This document shows positions 8,368-17,041 of a stretch of DNA of 64,000 nucleotides, one piece after another; positions within the stretch are counted from its first letter, which is position 1, and every line of letters begins with the position of its first letter. Below the pieces are notes generated by a model that made no database searches, was not told the DNA's origin, and saw only the letters and a program-made list of their open reading frames with translations. The position numbers were made by a program, and so were the translations under genes. Origin of the DNA: Adhaeribacter swui (GTDB lineage Bacteria; Bacteroidota; Bacteroidia; Cytophagales; Hymenobacteraceae); the NCBI RefSeq assembly GCF_014217805.1, contig NZ_CP055156.1, positions 2,114,585 to 2,178,584 of the forward strand, given 5' to 3'.

Positions 8368-9642
8368 ATGCGGCAGGGAGATAAAATATCGCGCAATATT
8401 GATTGGGTGACCGTGGGTTTATACACCGCGCTGGTCGTGTTGGGCTGGATAAACGTGTACGCCGCTGTTTATAATCCTGATACCCACTTAAGTATTTTTG
8501 ATTTTACTATCAATTCGGGCAAGCAATTAATTTGGATTGGCGCTGCGGTTATTTTAATTATTGTGCTGCTGGTGATTGATTATAAAGCTTACGATTCGTT
8601 TGCCTACCTTATTTACGGGTTCACTATATTTTTGCTGCTTGTTACCCTGGTGTTGGCTACGCCTATCAAAGGGTCGCGGTCGTGGTTGGTTATTGGGGAG
8701 TTGCGCTTGCAACCCGCTGAGTTTGCTAAATTTGCTACCGCCTTGGCTGTTTCTAAGTTTATGAGCAGCGTAGATTTGCAACAGCAAAACTGGCGCGATC
8801 ATGCCAAGTTATCGGCTATTACGTTACTACCGCCTTTGCTGATTATCTTATCCAACGAAACCGGTTCGGCGTTGGTGTTTGGGGCTTTTTTGTTGGCTTT
8901 TTTCCGCGAAGGCATGTCGCCGCTGATTTTGATTGTAGTGGCCGTAGCTGGGGCTATATTTATCTTAACCTTAATTTTTCCGAAGTTTTACCTGATTGGG
9001 GTTATTACGGTATTGCTGGGTACTTATTTGTGGTTAAACCAACGGTTGCTGCGCAAAATTAAATTAATTGGATTGCTTTATGCCGCTACCATTGGTATTA
9101 TCCTGAGCGTTGACTTTATGGTAAACAATGTATTGCAGCCGCACCAGCAAAGCCGTATCAATGCTTTTATTAACCCCGAAGCCGATCCTTTGGGCGATGG
9201 CTGGAATGTTATTCAATCTAAAATTGCGATTGGCTCGGGTGGTATGTTGGGTAAAGGGTTTTTGCAGGGCACGCAAACGAAGTTTGACTTTGTGCCGGAA
9301 CAAAGCACCGACTTTATATTCTGCACCATTGGGGAAGAACACGGTTGGTTGGGCAGCATGCTGCTTATTTTCTTGTTTATGGCTTTACTCACCCGCATAA
9401 TTTTTGTAGCGGAGCGGCAAAAATCGGTATTTGGCCGCAGTTACGGGTATTGCGTGGCGTCCATTATCTTTTTCCACTTTCTGGTAAACGTCGGCATGAC
9501 GATAGGTTTAGCGCCGGTAGTGGGTATTCCGTTGCCTTTTTTCAGTTATGGGGGATCTTCGTTGTGGTCGTTTACTATTTTGCTCTTTATTTTACTGGCT
9601 CTGGATACGCACCGCAAGCAAGATTTAGGTCGGGCGATTTAA
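8368..9642 (+). CDS. rodA: Rod shape-determining protein RodA (SEDS glycosyltransferase)
   Basis: RodA is a polytopic peptidoglycan polymerase that uses lipid II and pairs with PBP2. It has 424 residues with about ten membrane segments. SEDS hallmarks include KGSRSWL, LQPAEFAK, the extracellular loop PLGDGWNVIQSKIAIGSGG and the C-terminal VGIPLPFFSYGGSS. Its place 3 nt after the PBP2 gene argues for RodA rather than FtsW. It is the last gene of the rod-shape operon, followed by a bidirectional terminator. Confidence 0.95.
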   Translation: MRQGDKISRNIDWVTVGLYTALVVLGWINVYAAVYNPDTHLSIFDFTINSGKQLIWIGAAVILIIVLLVIDYKAYDSFAYLIYGFTIFLLLVTLVLATPIKGSRSWLVIGELRLQPAEFAKFATALAVSKFMSSVDLQQQNWRDHAKLSAITLLPPLLIILSNETGSALVFGAFLLAFFREGMSPLILIVVAVAGAIFILTLIFPKFYLIGVITVLLGTYLWLNQRLLRKIKLIGLLYAATIGIILSVDFMVNNVLQPHQQSRINAFINPEADPLGDGWNVIQSKIAIGSGGMLGKGFLQGTQTKFDFVPEQSTDFIFCTIGEEHGWLGSMLLIFLFMALLTRIIFVAERQKSVFGRSYGYCVASIIFFHFLVNVGMTIGLAPVVGIPLPFFSYGGSSLWSFTILLFILLALDTHRKQDLGRAI

Positions 9643-9674
9643 ATAGCCGTCTTCCAGAAAACAAAAAATTTAAA

Positions 9675-9710
9675 AAATAAGGCCGGAACTAACTCCGGCC
9701 TTATTTTTTA
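9675..9710. terminator. Bidirectional terminator between rodA and the convergent gene
   Basis: A perfect stem (AATAAGGCCGGA with TCCGGCCTTATT) has A-rich flank on one side and T-rich on the other. It can therefore stop both rodA and the convergent unknown gene. Confidence 0.88.
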
Positions 9711-9722
9711 AATTTTTTGTTT

Positions 9723-10856
9723 TTAATTATCCGCAAACTTCCGGTCAATCAGGCGCAATAGTTTATTAACGTGTTCTTCTTTGCGGGTCCAGTTATAGCG
9801 GGTGGCCAGGTCTTGGGTAACGTAATTTTTAGCTTGGGTAGCATCTTCAAATTTATCCAGGGCCTGAATGGCCTGGTAGTATTCCAGGTTTTCGCCGTTA
9901 AATAATTCGTTAATAAAACTAAACCGCTGATTAATAGAAATAGAATCTTTTAACGATTCTATCTTTTTACTCATTTGGTTATTGGCAATATTGGCTACTG
10001 AGGGTTTTAAAAATTTATCGTTTAGGGTAGGTGTAGCGCGCTCCGCTTTGTACCGCTCATTTAAATTACCCTCGGCAACCCCATTGGCTCTACTCACTGA
10101 GGCAACCGGAACCGGTGCCGGCTCTTTGGGGGCACTTACAGGTACAGCAGCCGGTGGCTGCGGCGTAAACCGCTCTGGCGCTACCGTTATCTCCTCTACG
10201 GTGCGGGTAGTGGTGGGCACGGGTGGGGCCGGCGTTTCAACCAGAATATCTTCGGCTTTAATGGCCAGCAAAGCGTTAAACTCGGTAAGTAAGGCTTCCA
10301 ATTTGGTACTTTCGGTAGCGTGGCTTTCCAGGTATTCTTCCAGTTCTTTAATAATAAACTCTTTGCTCTTGGCTCGTTTGGGCAAGGTATTAATAAATCC
10401 CCGGATTAATTCTTTATCGATGCTCAGGTACTTAATCTGCGAGGTAAGCGCGTCGGCCGATAAGGCATCTGGGGTTTGTAAAAACTTTTGTTCGAAGGTA
10501 GTAATGGGATCTAAAACCCAGTAAAAAGTATCGGCAATGGATTTGGCTAACAAAGGTTCGAAATGCGGGCGCCGGATTAGTATTTTGCGCGAAAGCACAT
10601 TCATAAACTGCACCAAGGCTTCTTTTACTTCCTCATTTTCAAAATCAAAATAAGGACTTTTTAGGTTGGCCATCTCGTTGTTCCATTGTTGCAGTAATTC
10701 TTTTATCAAAAAAAGATTAACTTGTTTGATAGGCGAAAAGTGAATGAGTTGCTGCCCGTTAACCGTTTCGGAAGCGCTGAAGTAATGATCCGAGAAGACT
10801 TTTGCTAATTGCCGACTATACCGCTCTACACTTATTTGATTATATTTGTCTTTCAT
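9723..10856 (-). CDS. Conserved-looking protein of unknown function, 377 residues
   Basis: I do not recognise this protein. It has no signal peptide or membrane segment, so it should be cytoplasmic. Residues 1-200 are predicted mostly helical and charged. Residues about 205-265 are a Pro/Ala/Val/Glu-rich linker. The last 90 residues are helical again (SLKDSISINQRFSFINELFNG, then a run ending KLLRLIDRKFADN). Codon use matches the neighbours, so it looks like a resident gene. It is divergent from the ferredoxin gene with 39 bp between starts, and convergent with rodA. A scaffold or adaptor role would be speculation. Confidence 0.75.
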   Translation of the reverse strand: MKDKYNQISVERYSRQLAKVFSDHYFSASETVNGQQLIHFSPIKQVNLFLIKELLQQWNNEMANLKSPYFDFENEEVKEALVQFMNVLSRKILIRRPHFEPLLAKSIADTFYWVLDPITTFEQKFLQTPDALSADALTSQIKYLSIDKELIRGFINTLPKRAKSKEFIIKELEEYLESHATESTKLEALLTEFNALLAIKAEDILVETPAPPVPTTTRTVEEITVAPERFTPQPPAAVPVSAPKEPAPVPVASVSRANGVAEGNLNERYKAERATPTLNDKFLKPSVANIANNQMSKKIESLKDSISINQRFSFINELFNGENLEYYQAIQALDKFEDATQAKNYVTQDLATRYNWTRKEEHVNKLLRLIDRKFADN

Positions 10857-10875
10857 TACAACTAGACTAGGTTTG
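10845..10875 (+). promoter_or_regulatory. Bacteroidota-type promoter of the ferredoxin gene
   Basis: TTTG (10845-10848), 19 nt, then TAGGTTTG (10868-10875) is a full match to the TTTG-N19-TAnnTTTG consensus. The -33 element lies inside the first codons of the divergent unknown gene. The predicted start of transcription is about 10-15 nt before the ferredoxin ATG. Confidence 0.6.
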
Positions 10876-10895
10876 GCTGGTAAATATATAAAAGA

Positions 10896-11219
10896 ATGCC
10901 GATACTAAGGATACAAAACCTGTTTGGCAAAGCCATAAACGTAGCTAGTGATCAAACAGTTTTGCAAGCCATTCTGGAAAGCGGCCTCGACTGGATGCAC
11001 GCTTGCGGGGCCAAAGGCCGTTGTACCACTTGCCGGTTAATTGTTACCAGCGGCAACGAGTATTTAACCGCATTAAGCGCCGCCGAACAAAAATTTCGGA
11101 ACCAAGATCGGTTAAAAGATAACGAACGGTTATTGTGCCAGTGTATGTTGCCCCACGGCGAAGTAAGCGGCTACATACCAGAGCAAACCAAGTTTCCGCA
11201 CATAAATTATTCAGAATAA
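10896..11219 (+). CDS. 2Fe-2S ferredoxin, adrenodoxin/plant-like fold
   Basis: This is a small soluble electron carrier. In 107 residues it shows the cluster motif CGAKGRCTTC (C37, C43, C46), with the fourth ligand at C81 in LLCQC; C83 is an extra nearby cysteine. The ATG at 10896 is the first in frame. No partner reductase or oxygenase is next to it, so its electron donor and acceptor are unknown. It is divergent from an unknown cytoplasmic protein and precedes tdk, but a gap of about 85 bp and a TAATTTTG box suggest tdk has its own promoter. Confidence 0.9.
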   Translation: MPILRIQNLFGKAINVASDQTVLQAILESGLDWMHACGAKGRCTTCRLIVTSGNEYLTALSAAEQKFRNQDRLKDNERLLCQCMLPHGEVSGYIPEQTKFPHINYSE

Positions 11220-11291
11220 ACGAGATGTGGGGATTCGCCAGATTAAATTTTTTTAAAAATTTGATCTGGTAGCAAGAGTTAAGAACTAATT

Positions 11292-11299
11292 TAATTTTG
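11292..11299 (+). promoter_or_regulatory. Putative -7 box abutting the tdk start
   Basis: TAATTTTG fits TAnnTTTG and ends only 5 nt before the GTG start codon. If used, transcription would begin at or just before the start codon, giving a leaderless or nearly leaderless message. No TTTG at the proper -33 spacing was found. Confidence 0.4.
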
Positions 11300-11304
11300 A
11301 TACG

Positions 11305-11901
11305 GTGTTTATAGAGCCACGGGTTGGAGTAAAGCATAATTTTAAACGGGGGTGGATTGAAGTAATTTGCGGCGCCATGTTCTCGGGTAAAACCGAAGAG
11401 TTGATTCGTCGGCTGAACCGGGCTAAGATTGCCCGCCAGCGCGTCGAGATTTTTAAGCCTGTGGTCGATACCCGTTATCACCTCGAAGATGTGGTATCGC
11501 ATAATGCAACTGCTATTCGTTCTACCCCAGTACAATTTGCGCACGATATGTTGCTGCTGGGCAGTAGTTGCGACGTGGTGGGCATCGACGAAGCGCAGTT
11601 TTTTGACGAAGGCTTAATTGAAGTATGCGCTAACCTGGCCAACCGGGGCATCCGGGTAATTGCCGCTGGGTTAGACATGGATTACCTGGGTAAACCGTTC
11701 GGGCCGATGCCGGCTTTAATGGCCATTGCCGAATACGTTACCAAAGTGCACGCCGTGTGCGTGTGCTGCGGTGATATTGCGTCTTATTCGTTCCGGGTAG
11801 CAACTGCCCAGGATAAGATCTTGCTCGGCGAAACCGACGTGTACGAAGCGCGTTGCCGTAATTGTTTTCTGGAGGGCATGCAGCGGCAAGGTTTAAAATA
11901 A
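11305..11901 (+). CDS. tdk: Thymidine kinase, type II
   Basis: This enzyme phosphorylates thymidine to dTMP with ATP in pyrimidine salvage. It has 198 residues. The Walker A loop is GAMFSGKT (23-30). The DExQF-like GIDEAQFFDEG marks the Walker B and catalytic Glu region. The zinc ribbon is formed by C152/C155 and C184/C187. The GTG at 11305 gives the N-terminus MFIEPRVGVKHNF seen in this family before the P-loop strand. The length is typical. Confidence 0.95.
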   Translation: MFIEPRVGVKHNFKRGWIEVICGAMFSGKTEELIRRLNRAKIARQRVEIFKPVVDTRYHLEDVVSHNATAIRSTPVQFAHDMLLLGSSCDVVGIDEAQFFDEGLIEVCANLANRGIRVIAAGLDMDYLGKPFGPMPALMAIAEYVTKVHAVCVCCGDIASYSFRVATAQDKILLGETDVYEARCRNCFLEGMQRQGLK

Positions 11902-12026
11902 TAAGTTCATCAAAATTTCTGCTAGTTAAGTTGTTGATTATACGCCTTGGTCAGGTTAGGGTAATTTATTTTTAAGGAATAATTGGCAATTTCATAAGTG
12001 TATTAGTTCGATATTTTTAAAAAAGT

Positions 12027-12308
12027 ATGTGGGTAAAATATAATCCGGGTTGGCTGGTTGCTTTGTTACAGGAGCAATTACCAGATAAAGTTGATACGAT
12101 AGAAGCAGCGAAGCAATGCACCCGGGGCGTGTGGGAGAAAAAGAACTACATTTATTTTGTGAGCATTAAAAATCCGGATTTGCCCGGCTCGGAGTGGCAG
12201 TTTAAAGAAAATTTAATTCTGGAAGATGCCGACCGCGGAATGGTGGTGCTGGATATTTTAAAAGATGGCCGGATTGGCGGTATTCAATTCGTATCTTCAG
12301 AGGAATAA
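12027..12308 (+). CDS. Small cytoplasmic protein of unknown function, 93 residues
   Basis: I do not recognise this protein. It is acidic and soluble, with an ATG start at 12027 and coding-like composition. It contains WEKKNYIYFVSIKNPDLPG and a C-terminal beta-rich half (NLILEDADRGMVVLDILKDG). There is no signal peptide. It is co-directional with tdk upstream and porZ downstream (about 60 bp), so it may share the porZ transcript. Confidence 0.7.
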   Translation: MWVKYNPGWLVALLQEQLPDKVDTIEAAKQCTRGVWEKKNYIYFVSIKNPDLPGSEWQFKENLILEDADRGMVVLDILKDGRIGGIQFVSSEE

Positions 12309-12366
12309 GCAAAATACTTTTTGCCTGATTTAAATGTTATTAAAAAGTGCAAGAAGCATTCGGTAC

Positions 12367-14676
12367 ATGATAAATCAGGCGTTTAAATATCTTTTCGGGT
12401 TAATGCTCGGGTTATGTTTGGGGCAAGTTGCCTGGGCGCAGCAAAGTACCATTGGCATAGGGCAGTGGCAGGTACACGTGCCGTATAACCGCGCCAAAGC
12501 CATTGCCGAAACCGAAGAAGGTGTTATTTACTGCGCCACCGAAGATGGTTTTTTTTCTTACGACCCAGAGTTTAATCAACTAAAAACCCTAACCAAATCC
12601 GACGGTTTTCACAACATCAATGTAAGTACTTTGGCTTATGAGCCTGGCACCAGAACGCTGGTAATTGCCTACGAAGATACGCACCTGGATTTACTACGTA
12701 ACGGCGAAATAATTGCCATCACCGATATTGCCCGCAAACCTATTCCGGGTAATAAAACCATTCACCATATTTACTTCCAGAATAAACTGGCTTATCTGGC
12801 TACTTCTTTTGGGGTAGTAGTACTGGATCTGCAAAAGCTGGAAATTAAAGAAACGTACAGCAATTTGGGCCCAGCCGGGCAAGTTTTAGAAGTATATGCC
12901 AGCACTTCCCTGAACGATAGCCTTTATCTGGCAACTTCAAACGGGCTAATGGCCGCGACTTTGACGGGCACTAATCTTTTAGATTTTAAAAATTGGCGTA
13001 CGTTTACTGCCGCCGATGGCTTACCCGAAACGTATACCAGTAAAACCATTGCCGCTTTTGCCAATAGCATTTACGCGGGCCTTAATCAAGATAAAATTTT
13101 AAAATTTAACGGGCAAAATTGGGTTCCTACCGCCGTCAGCCTCACGGGTACCGAAGCTATTCAGTTAAATGCAACATCGGAGCAATTATTAGTTGCTACT
13201 TCAACCAACATACTCTTGCTCAATGCCAACAACAACCTGCAGGTTCTCGATGATGATTTACTGGTGCAACCAAGGGCGGCATTACAAAGTAATAGCAAAA
13301 CTTATTGGTTTGCGGATTACAGCCGGGGCTTGATTCAACTGCAAAATAATACTTATACCGCTTTCGTGCCAGCCGGACCGTACTCCAATCAGGCATTTAG
13401 CGTGTACTCCGATAACAAATCTACTTTTGTATTTGAAGGCGGATACAACCAATCGTACGAGCAGCGGGGAGCCAAAGCTGGCTTGTACGAATACACGAAC
13501 GGGCAGTGGGCAAATTATACTGCTTGGGTACAAACCGATCCGAACCAGTTTCCGGCCATTACCGATTTAACTCGTGCTGTCAGGGACCCGGCTTCGGGCA
13601 AATTATACGTAGGTTCGTACGGCGGCGGCTTACTGGAGTGGGGCGGATTAGGAAATTTTAAAATTTACAATCCAGCTAACAGTCCTTTAATAAGTTCGCT
13701 GGCGGCAAATAACAACTTTACCCGCGTACCCGATGTAACTACCGATGCTGCGGGTAATATCTGGGTGTTAAACCGGCACCAACTACCCAACTTGCCAAGT
13801 TTGCATGTTTTAAAAGCCGATAATACCTGGCAATCTTTTGCTTTTCCGGGCTTTGCCGATGGCAGTAACCTGGAGCGTATAGTTATTGATGATTCTAATT
13901 TAAAATGGCTGGCTTTAAGTAAAAACGGCACCAGCGCAAAAGGAATGCTGGTATTTGATGAAGCTACTAATAACTTTAAGCATTTAACGCCGAACAACGC
14001 TAATTTACCCGGCCTGGAGGTACACGCTTTAGCTAAAGACCGGAATAACACCGTTTGGGTAGGTACTAATAACGGCTTGGCTGGTTTTTATGATGCGGCG
14101 CAGGCTTTTACTACAGATTTTACCGCAACGTTGCCCATAATTAACGGTCGGCCGGCTCTCGAAGGGCAGGTGGTACGGGCCATCGCCGTTGATGGTGGTA
14201 ACCGGAAATGGGTAGGTACCGATGCTGGCTTGTGGTTATTTAACGAAGAGGCCGATAAACTACTGGCTAATTTTACCACGCAAAATAGTCCCTTACTGTC
14301 CGATAAAATAATCGATATCAGCATTAACCATAAATCCGGAGAAGTATTTATTGCTACCGAGGCCGGTTTGGTTAGTTACCGGGGTGGCGCTACCGTTACC
14401 GAAGAGAAACCGGCATGTGCTGCGGTATTTCCGAATCCGGTTCGGCCCGAGTACGATGGTTTAGTGGGAATTTCCGGTTTGCCCAATAATGCGCATGTAA
14501 AAATTACCGATAGCGCCGGCCGGTTAGTTTATGAAACCAAAGCCGCGGGCGGTACTGTAGCCTGGAATACCCGTAACGGCGCCGGAAAACGCGTAAAAAC
14601 GGGAGTATACTTAGTCTTTAGCGCTACCCCTGATGGTAGCCAAAGTTGCGTGAGTAAAATTGCCGTTATAGATTAA
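12367..14676 (+). CDS. porZ: PorZ-like type IX secretion system protein with C-terminal sorting domain
   Basis: PorZ is a surface component of the type IX secretion system attachment complex, linked in Porphyromonas to delivering anionic LPS to the sortase. From the ATG at 12367 there are 769 residues. A signal peptide ends near AWAQ. Two seven-bladed propeller regions follow (about residues 25-660), with repeated blades such as TAEGVIYCATEDGFFSYD-like and KWVGTDAGLWLF. The C-terminal 80 residues form a type A sorting domain (FPNPV, VKITDSAGRLVYE, GVYLVF). A start at 12334 is possible but gives a poorer signal peptide. recO follows, a pairing I recall from other Bacteroidota. Confidence 0.88.
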   Translation: MINQAFKYLFGLMLGLCLGQVAWAQQSTIGIGQWQVHVPYNRAKAIAETEEGVIYCATEDGFFSYDPEFNQLKTLTKSDGFHNINVSTLAYEPGTRTLVIAYEDTHLDLLRNGEIIAITDIARKPIPGNKTIHHIYFQNKLAYLATSFGVVVLDLQKLEIKETYSNLGPAGQVLEVYASTSLNDSLYLATSNGLMAATLTGTNLLDFKNWRTFTAADGLPETYTSKTIAAFANSIYAGLNQDKILKFNGQNWVPTAVSLTGTEAIQLNATSEQLLVATSTNILLLNANNNLQVLDDDLLVQPRAALQSNSKTYWFADYSRGLIQLQNNTYTAFVPAGPYSNQAFSVYSDNKSTFVFEGGYNQSYEQRGAKAGLYEYTNGQWANYTAWVQTDPNQFPAITDLTRAVRDPASGKLYVGSYGGGLLEWGGLGNFKIYNPANSPLISSLAANNNFTRVPDVTTDAAGNIWVLNRHQLPNLPSLHVLKADNTWQSFAFPGFADGSNLERIVIDDSNLKWLALSKNGTSAKGMLVFDEATNNFKHLTPNNANLPGLEVHALAKDRNNTVWVGTNNGLAGFYDAAQAFTTDFTATLPIINGRPALEGQVVRAIAVDGGNRKWVGTDAGLWLFNEEADKLLANFTTQNSPLLSDKIIDISINHKSGEVFIATEAGLVSYRGGATVTEEKPACAAVFPNPVRPEYDGLVGISGLPNNAHVKITDSAGRLVYETKAAGGTVAWNTRNGAGKRVKTGVYLVFSATPDGSQSCVSKIAVID

Positions 14677-14936
14677 GTGGCAGCTTACAGTTTAAAAGCT
14701 GGAAGTGAAAAATTTAAAAATTTATCTGGTTCTCTTCCATTTGCCACTACACTATTTTGCCAGAAGCAGCTTTTATATTAAAGCCAGATTTAAAAAATGA
14801 AGAAGCTGGTAAAGGGTAAATAGTTAAACTTGCTTCTGGTTTTGTTAAGTAGCTGAGTTGGGTAGCTCGTGATCGTAAAATCCTTCTCCGGTGCTATTCG
14901 TTTAACTTATAACTTTAAACTCTAAACTTTTAAACG

Positions 14937-15644
14937 GTGCTGGTAAAAACCCGCGGAATTGTTCTAAACTTTATTAAATTTCGGGAGACCTCTATTATCG
15001 CGCGGGTGTATACCGAGCAACTGGGCTTGCAATCTTACATTGTAAACAGTGTCCGGAAGAAAGGACCCGGTGCCCGTATTGCCTTGTTTCAGCCGCTTAC
15101 TTTATTGGATATGGTGGTGTATACGTCGCCGAAAGGCGGATTAACCCGCATTTCGGAGTACAAGTGCAGCTATCCGTTTACCAATATTCCGTTTAATACC
15201 TTTAAAAGCAGCATTGCATTATTTCTTTCGGAAATGCTCTCGCATACCATTCTGGAAGAAGAAGAAAACCTGCCTTTATTTAACTTTCTGTACGAATCGG
15301 TAATTTACTTTGATCAGCAGGAGCAGGGATTTGGCAATTTTCATTTGTTCTTTTTGTTGCGCTTATCGCATTACCTGGGCTTTGGGCCTACCTCCGGAGC
15401 CGATATAACGTCGCAGGTAGCTTTTTCGGCCGGAACTGCCACGCAAAGCCGGGGTTCGGTGCTGCATTTTCAAATGTTTGAAGCTTACTTCGATGCGCTA
15501 TTGCAAAGCTCCGAAGATGTATTTATGAACAGTAAAATCAGAAAAGAACTGCTTCTGATCTTAATCCGGTATTATCAGTTGCACGTAGAAAAACTCGGCG
15601 AAATTAAGTCACTCCAGGTATTATCAGAAGTTCTCTCGGATTAG
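14937..15644 (+). CDS. recO: DNA repair protein RecO
   Basis: RecO loads RecA onto SSB-coated DNA together with RecR. It has 235 residues with a GTG start. The N-terminal OB-fold begins MLVKTRGIVLNFIKFRETSI and includes GLQSYIVNSVRKKG. The helical C-terminal part follows (SEMLSHTILEEEEN, FFLLRLSHYLGFGP). The zinc cysteines of some RecO proteins are not seen. The stop codon lies inside the first unit of a 15-bp tandem repeat. The 260-bp gap before it holds nothing recognisable. Confidence 0.9.
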   Translation: MLVKTRGIVLNFIKFRETSIIARVYTEQLGLQSYIVNSVRKKGPGARIALFQPLTLLDMVVYTSPKGGLTRISEYKCSYPFTNIPFNTFKSSIALFLSEMLSHTILEEEENLPLFNFLYESVIYFDQQEQGFGNFHLFFLLRLSHYLGFGPTSGADITSQVAFSAGTATQSRGSVLHFQMFEAYFDALLQSSEDVFMNSKIRKELLLILIRYYQLHVEKLGEIKSLQVLSEVLSD

Positions 15645-15678
15645 CAAATCTCGGATTAATAAATCTCGGATTAGCAAA
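15634..15678 (+). repeat. Three tandem copies of a 15-bp unit over the recO stop codon
   Basis: The unit TCTCGGATTAGCAAA occurs at 15634, 15649 (TCTCGGATTAATAAA) and 15664. The period is a multiple of three, so each copy carries an in-frame stop (TAG, TAA, TAG) in the recO frame. Confidence 0.9.
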
Positions 15679-15745
15679 TTGGTGCGGGTTAAGTAAATTT
15701 TTAAAAAATTAAAATTCTGAATGCTGTAATCGCCTTTTTATAATC

Positions 15746-15776
15746 AAAAAAGCGCCACCTTTCGGTAACGCTTTTT
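15746..15776. terminator. Bidirectional terminator between recO and the FKBP genes
   Basis: AAAAAGCG pairs with CGCTTTTT around an inner ACC/GGT hairpin. The T-rich run on both strands suits the convergent recO and FKBP transcripts. Confidence 0.8.
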
Positions 15777-15801
15777 ATGATTAATAGTAAAATTTAAAAA
15801 A

Positions 15802-16281
15802 TTACTTTATATCCAATACGGTAATCTCATACATAATCACATCGGTACCGTATGCTAAATGCGAAGGAAGAATTAAAGTAGCTTTTTCTCCTTTGTTCAT
15901 TAAAGTAGCGCCTTCATTCAAACCGGCAAGTCTACCTGCACCCACTACAAAAGTAGATGGTATTCCGGAGTCGTAAGTAGATTCCATTTTCTGACCATTT
16001 ACTAAATACCGGCCAATGTAGTGCATGGTAATAGTATTCCCTTTTTGGGCTTTATCCCCCGAACCAGGCTGACCCGGCAGGTAATATAACCCTGTAGTGG
16101 ATTTAGTGAAATTGGTTATTTTATTATCAGCCAGGTATTTTTGGATGAACGCATCATCAGCTTCCCGTTGCCGGTTAGCGTATTGCTGATACGGATCTTC
16201 GCTTTTACAGCCCGCAAAGCCAAGCACTAAAAGCAAAGAAAGAATCAGACTAAAACGGGCCATTTTAAAAGGCTGGAGCAT
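15802..16281 (-). CDS. FKBP-type peptidyl-prolyl isomerase lipoprotein (GldI-like), 159 residues
   Basis: This is a probable lipid-anchored prolyl cis-trans isomerase. A signal peptide ends in the lipobox GFAGC (C25). The FKBP domain covers about residues 60-159, with GNTITMHYIGRYLVNG, TFVVGAG and LILPSHLAYG. ATG codons at 16281 and 16263 are both possible. It is the last of three FKBP lipoprotein genes read from nrnA, 9 nt after the second. GldI of gliding flavobacteria is an FKBP lipoprotein in a similar nrnA context, as I recall, so a role in the gliding/type IX system is possible. Confidence 0.88.
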   Translation of the reverse strand: MLQPFKMARFSLILSLLLVLGFAGCKSEDPYQQYANRQREADDAFIQKYLADNKITNFTKSTTGLYYLPGQPGSGDKAQKGNTITMHYIGRYLVNGQKMESTYDSGIPSTFVVGAGRLAGLNEGATLMNKGEKATLILPSHLAYGTDVIMYEITVLDIK

Positions 16282-16290
16282 AAAATTAAA

Positions 16291-16860
16291 TTATTTTACT
16301 TGCAGTAACTCAATATCAAAAATCAAATTAGTATTCGGTGGAATAGAAGTGCCGCTGCCTTGCTCCCCGTATGCTAATACAGAAGATAAATAAAATTTAG
16401 TTCTTTCCCCAACGCGCATCAGCGAAACACCTTGCTGAAAACCAGTAATAATGTTAGACTGGCCTAGTACAAAAGTTAAAGGCTGAATGGCTGTTTGGCC
16501 TGTACGTACTTTCCGGGATGTATCCAGGGTATCGCCTTTAAAGTTAGTTAAAACATAATGGGTAACTACGGTTCGGCCAATTCTGGCACTATCGCCGGTA
16601 CCAGGAGTTTGCACGGCAGCATACAAGCCTTTATAAGGCGTACGGCGCACGTTAGCAATATTGTTGGTTAAGATATGGTTCTGAATCAGAACGGTATCAA
16701 TGCCTAGTTGGCGCTTATACGCTTCTTCTTGGCGACGGGCTTCATCTTCTAACTCGCTATTATCGTTGCAACTGTAAAAAACAGTTACACTTAAAAAGAA
16801 GAAAATAGCAGTTAATAAACGATTACGGGTAATGGAGGTGATGGTGTTTTTGAGGTTCAT
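16291..16860 (-). CDS. FKBP-type peptidyl-prolyl isomerase lipoprotein, 189 residues
   Basis: This is a lipoprotein prolyl isomerase, with the lipidated cysteine likely C31 in VFYSC. A charged helical linker (LEDEARRQEEAYKRQ) leads to the FKBP domain (about 75-189). The C-terminal hallmarks are GERTKFYLSSVLAYGEQG and IPPNTNLIFDIELLQVK. It is similar in layout to the 159-residue neighbour but clearly diverged. It lies 9 nt upstream of that gene on the same strand, so the two are co-transcribed. Confidence 0.9.
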   Translation of the reverse strand: MNLKNTITSITRNRLLTAIFFFLSVTVFYSCNDNSELEDEARRQEEAYKRQLGIDTVLIQNHILTNNIANVRRTPYKGLYAAVQTPGTGDSARIGRTVVTHYVLTNFKGDTLDTSRKVRTGQTAIQPLTFVLGQSNIITGFQQGVSLMRVGERTKFYLSSVLAYGEQGSGTSIPPNTNLIFDIELLQVK

Positions 16861-17041
16861 AAATGTGACTAAAATTTTGTTGAAAATAGGATTTAATTTC
16901 CCGGTCTTTTAGCGCAAGCTAAGCTACATTCGGAACGGTGGGGTAGGGTGTTTATTGCCGCCCTTAATTCTGAATTTAACATAACCTGCGCATTAACTGT
17001 TTCGGGATCAGTATCTTACACTATCCTATTAGAACAAACAA

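Noticed and set aside
9982-10524. 180-codon ORF antisense to the 377-residue unknown gene
   Set aside because: Ser/Thr/Gly-rich antisense frame; the minus-strand ORF is longer, has a terminator and a typical codon pattern.
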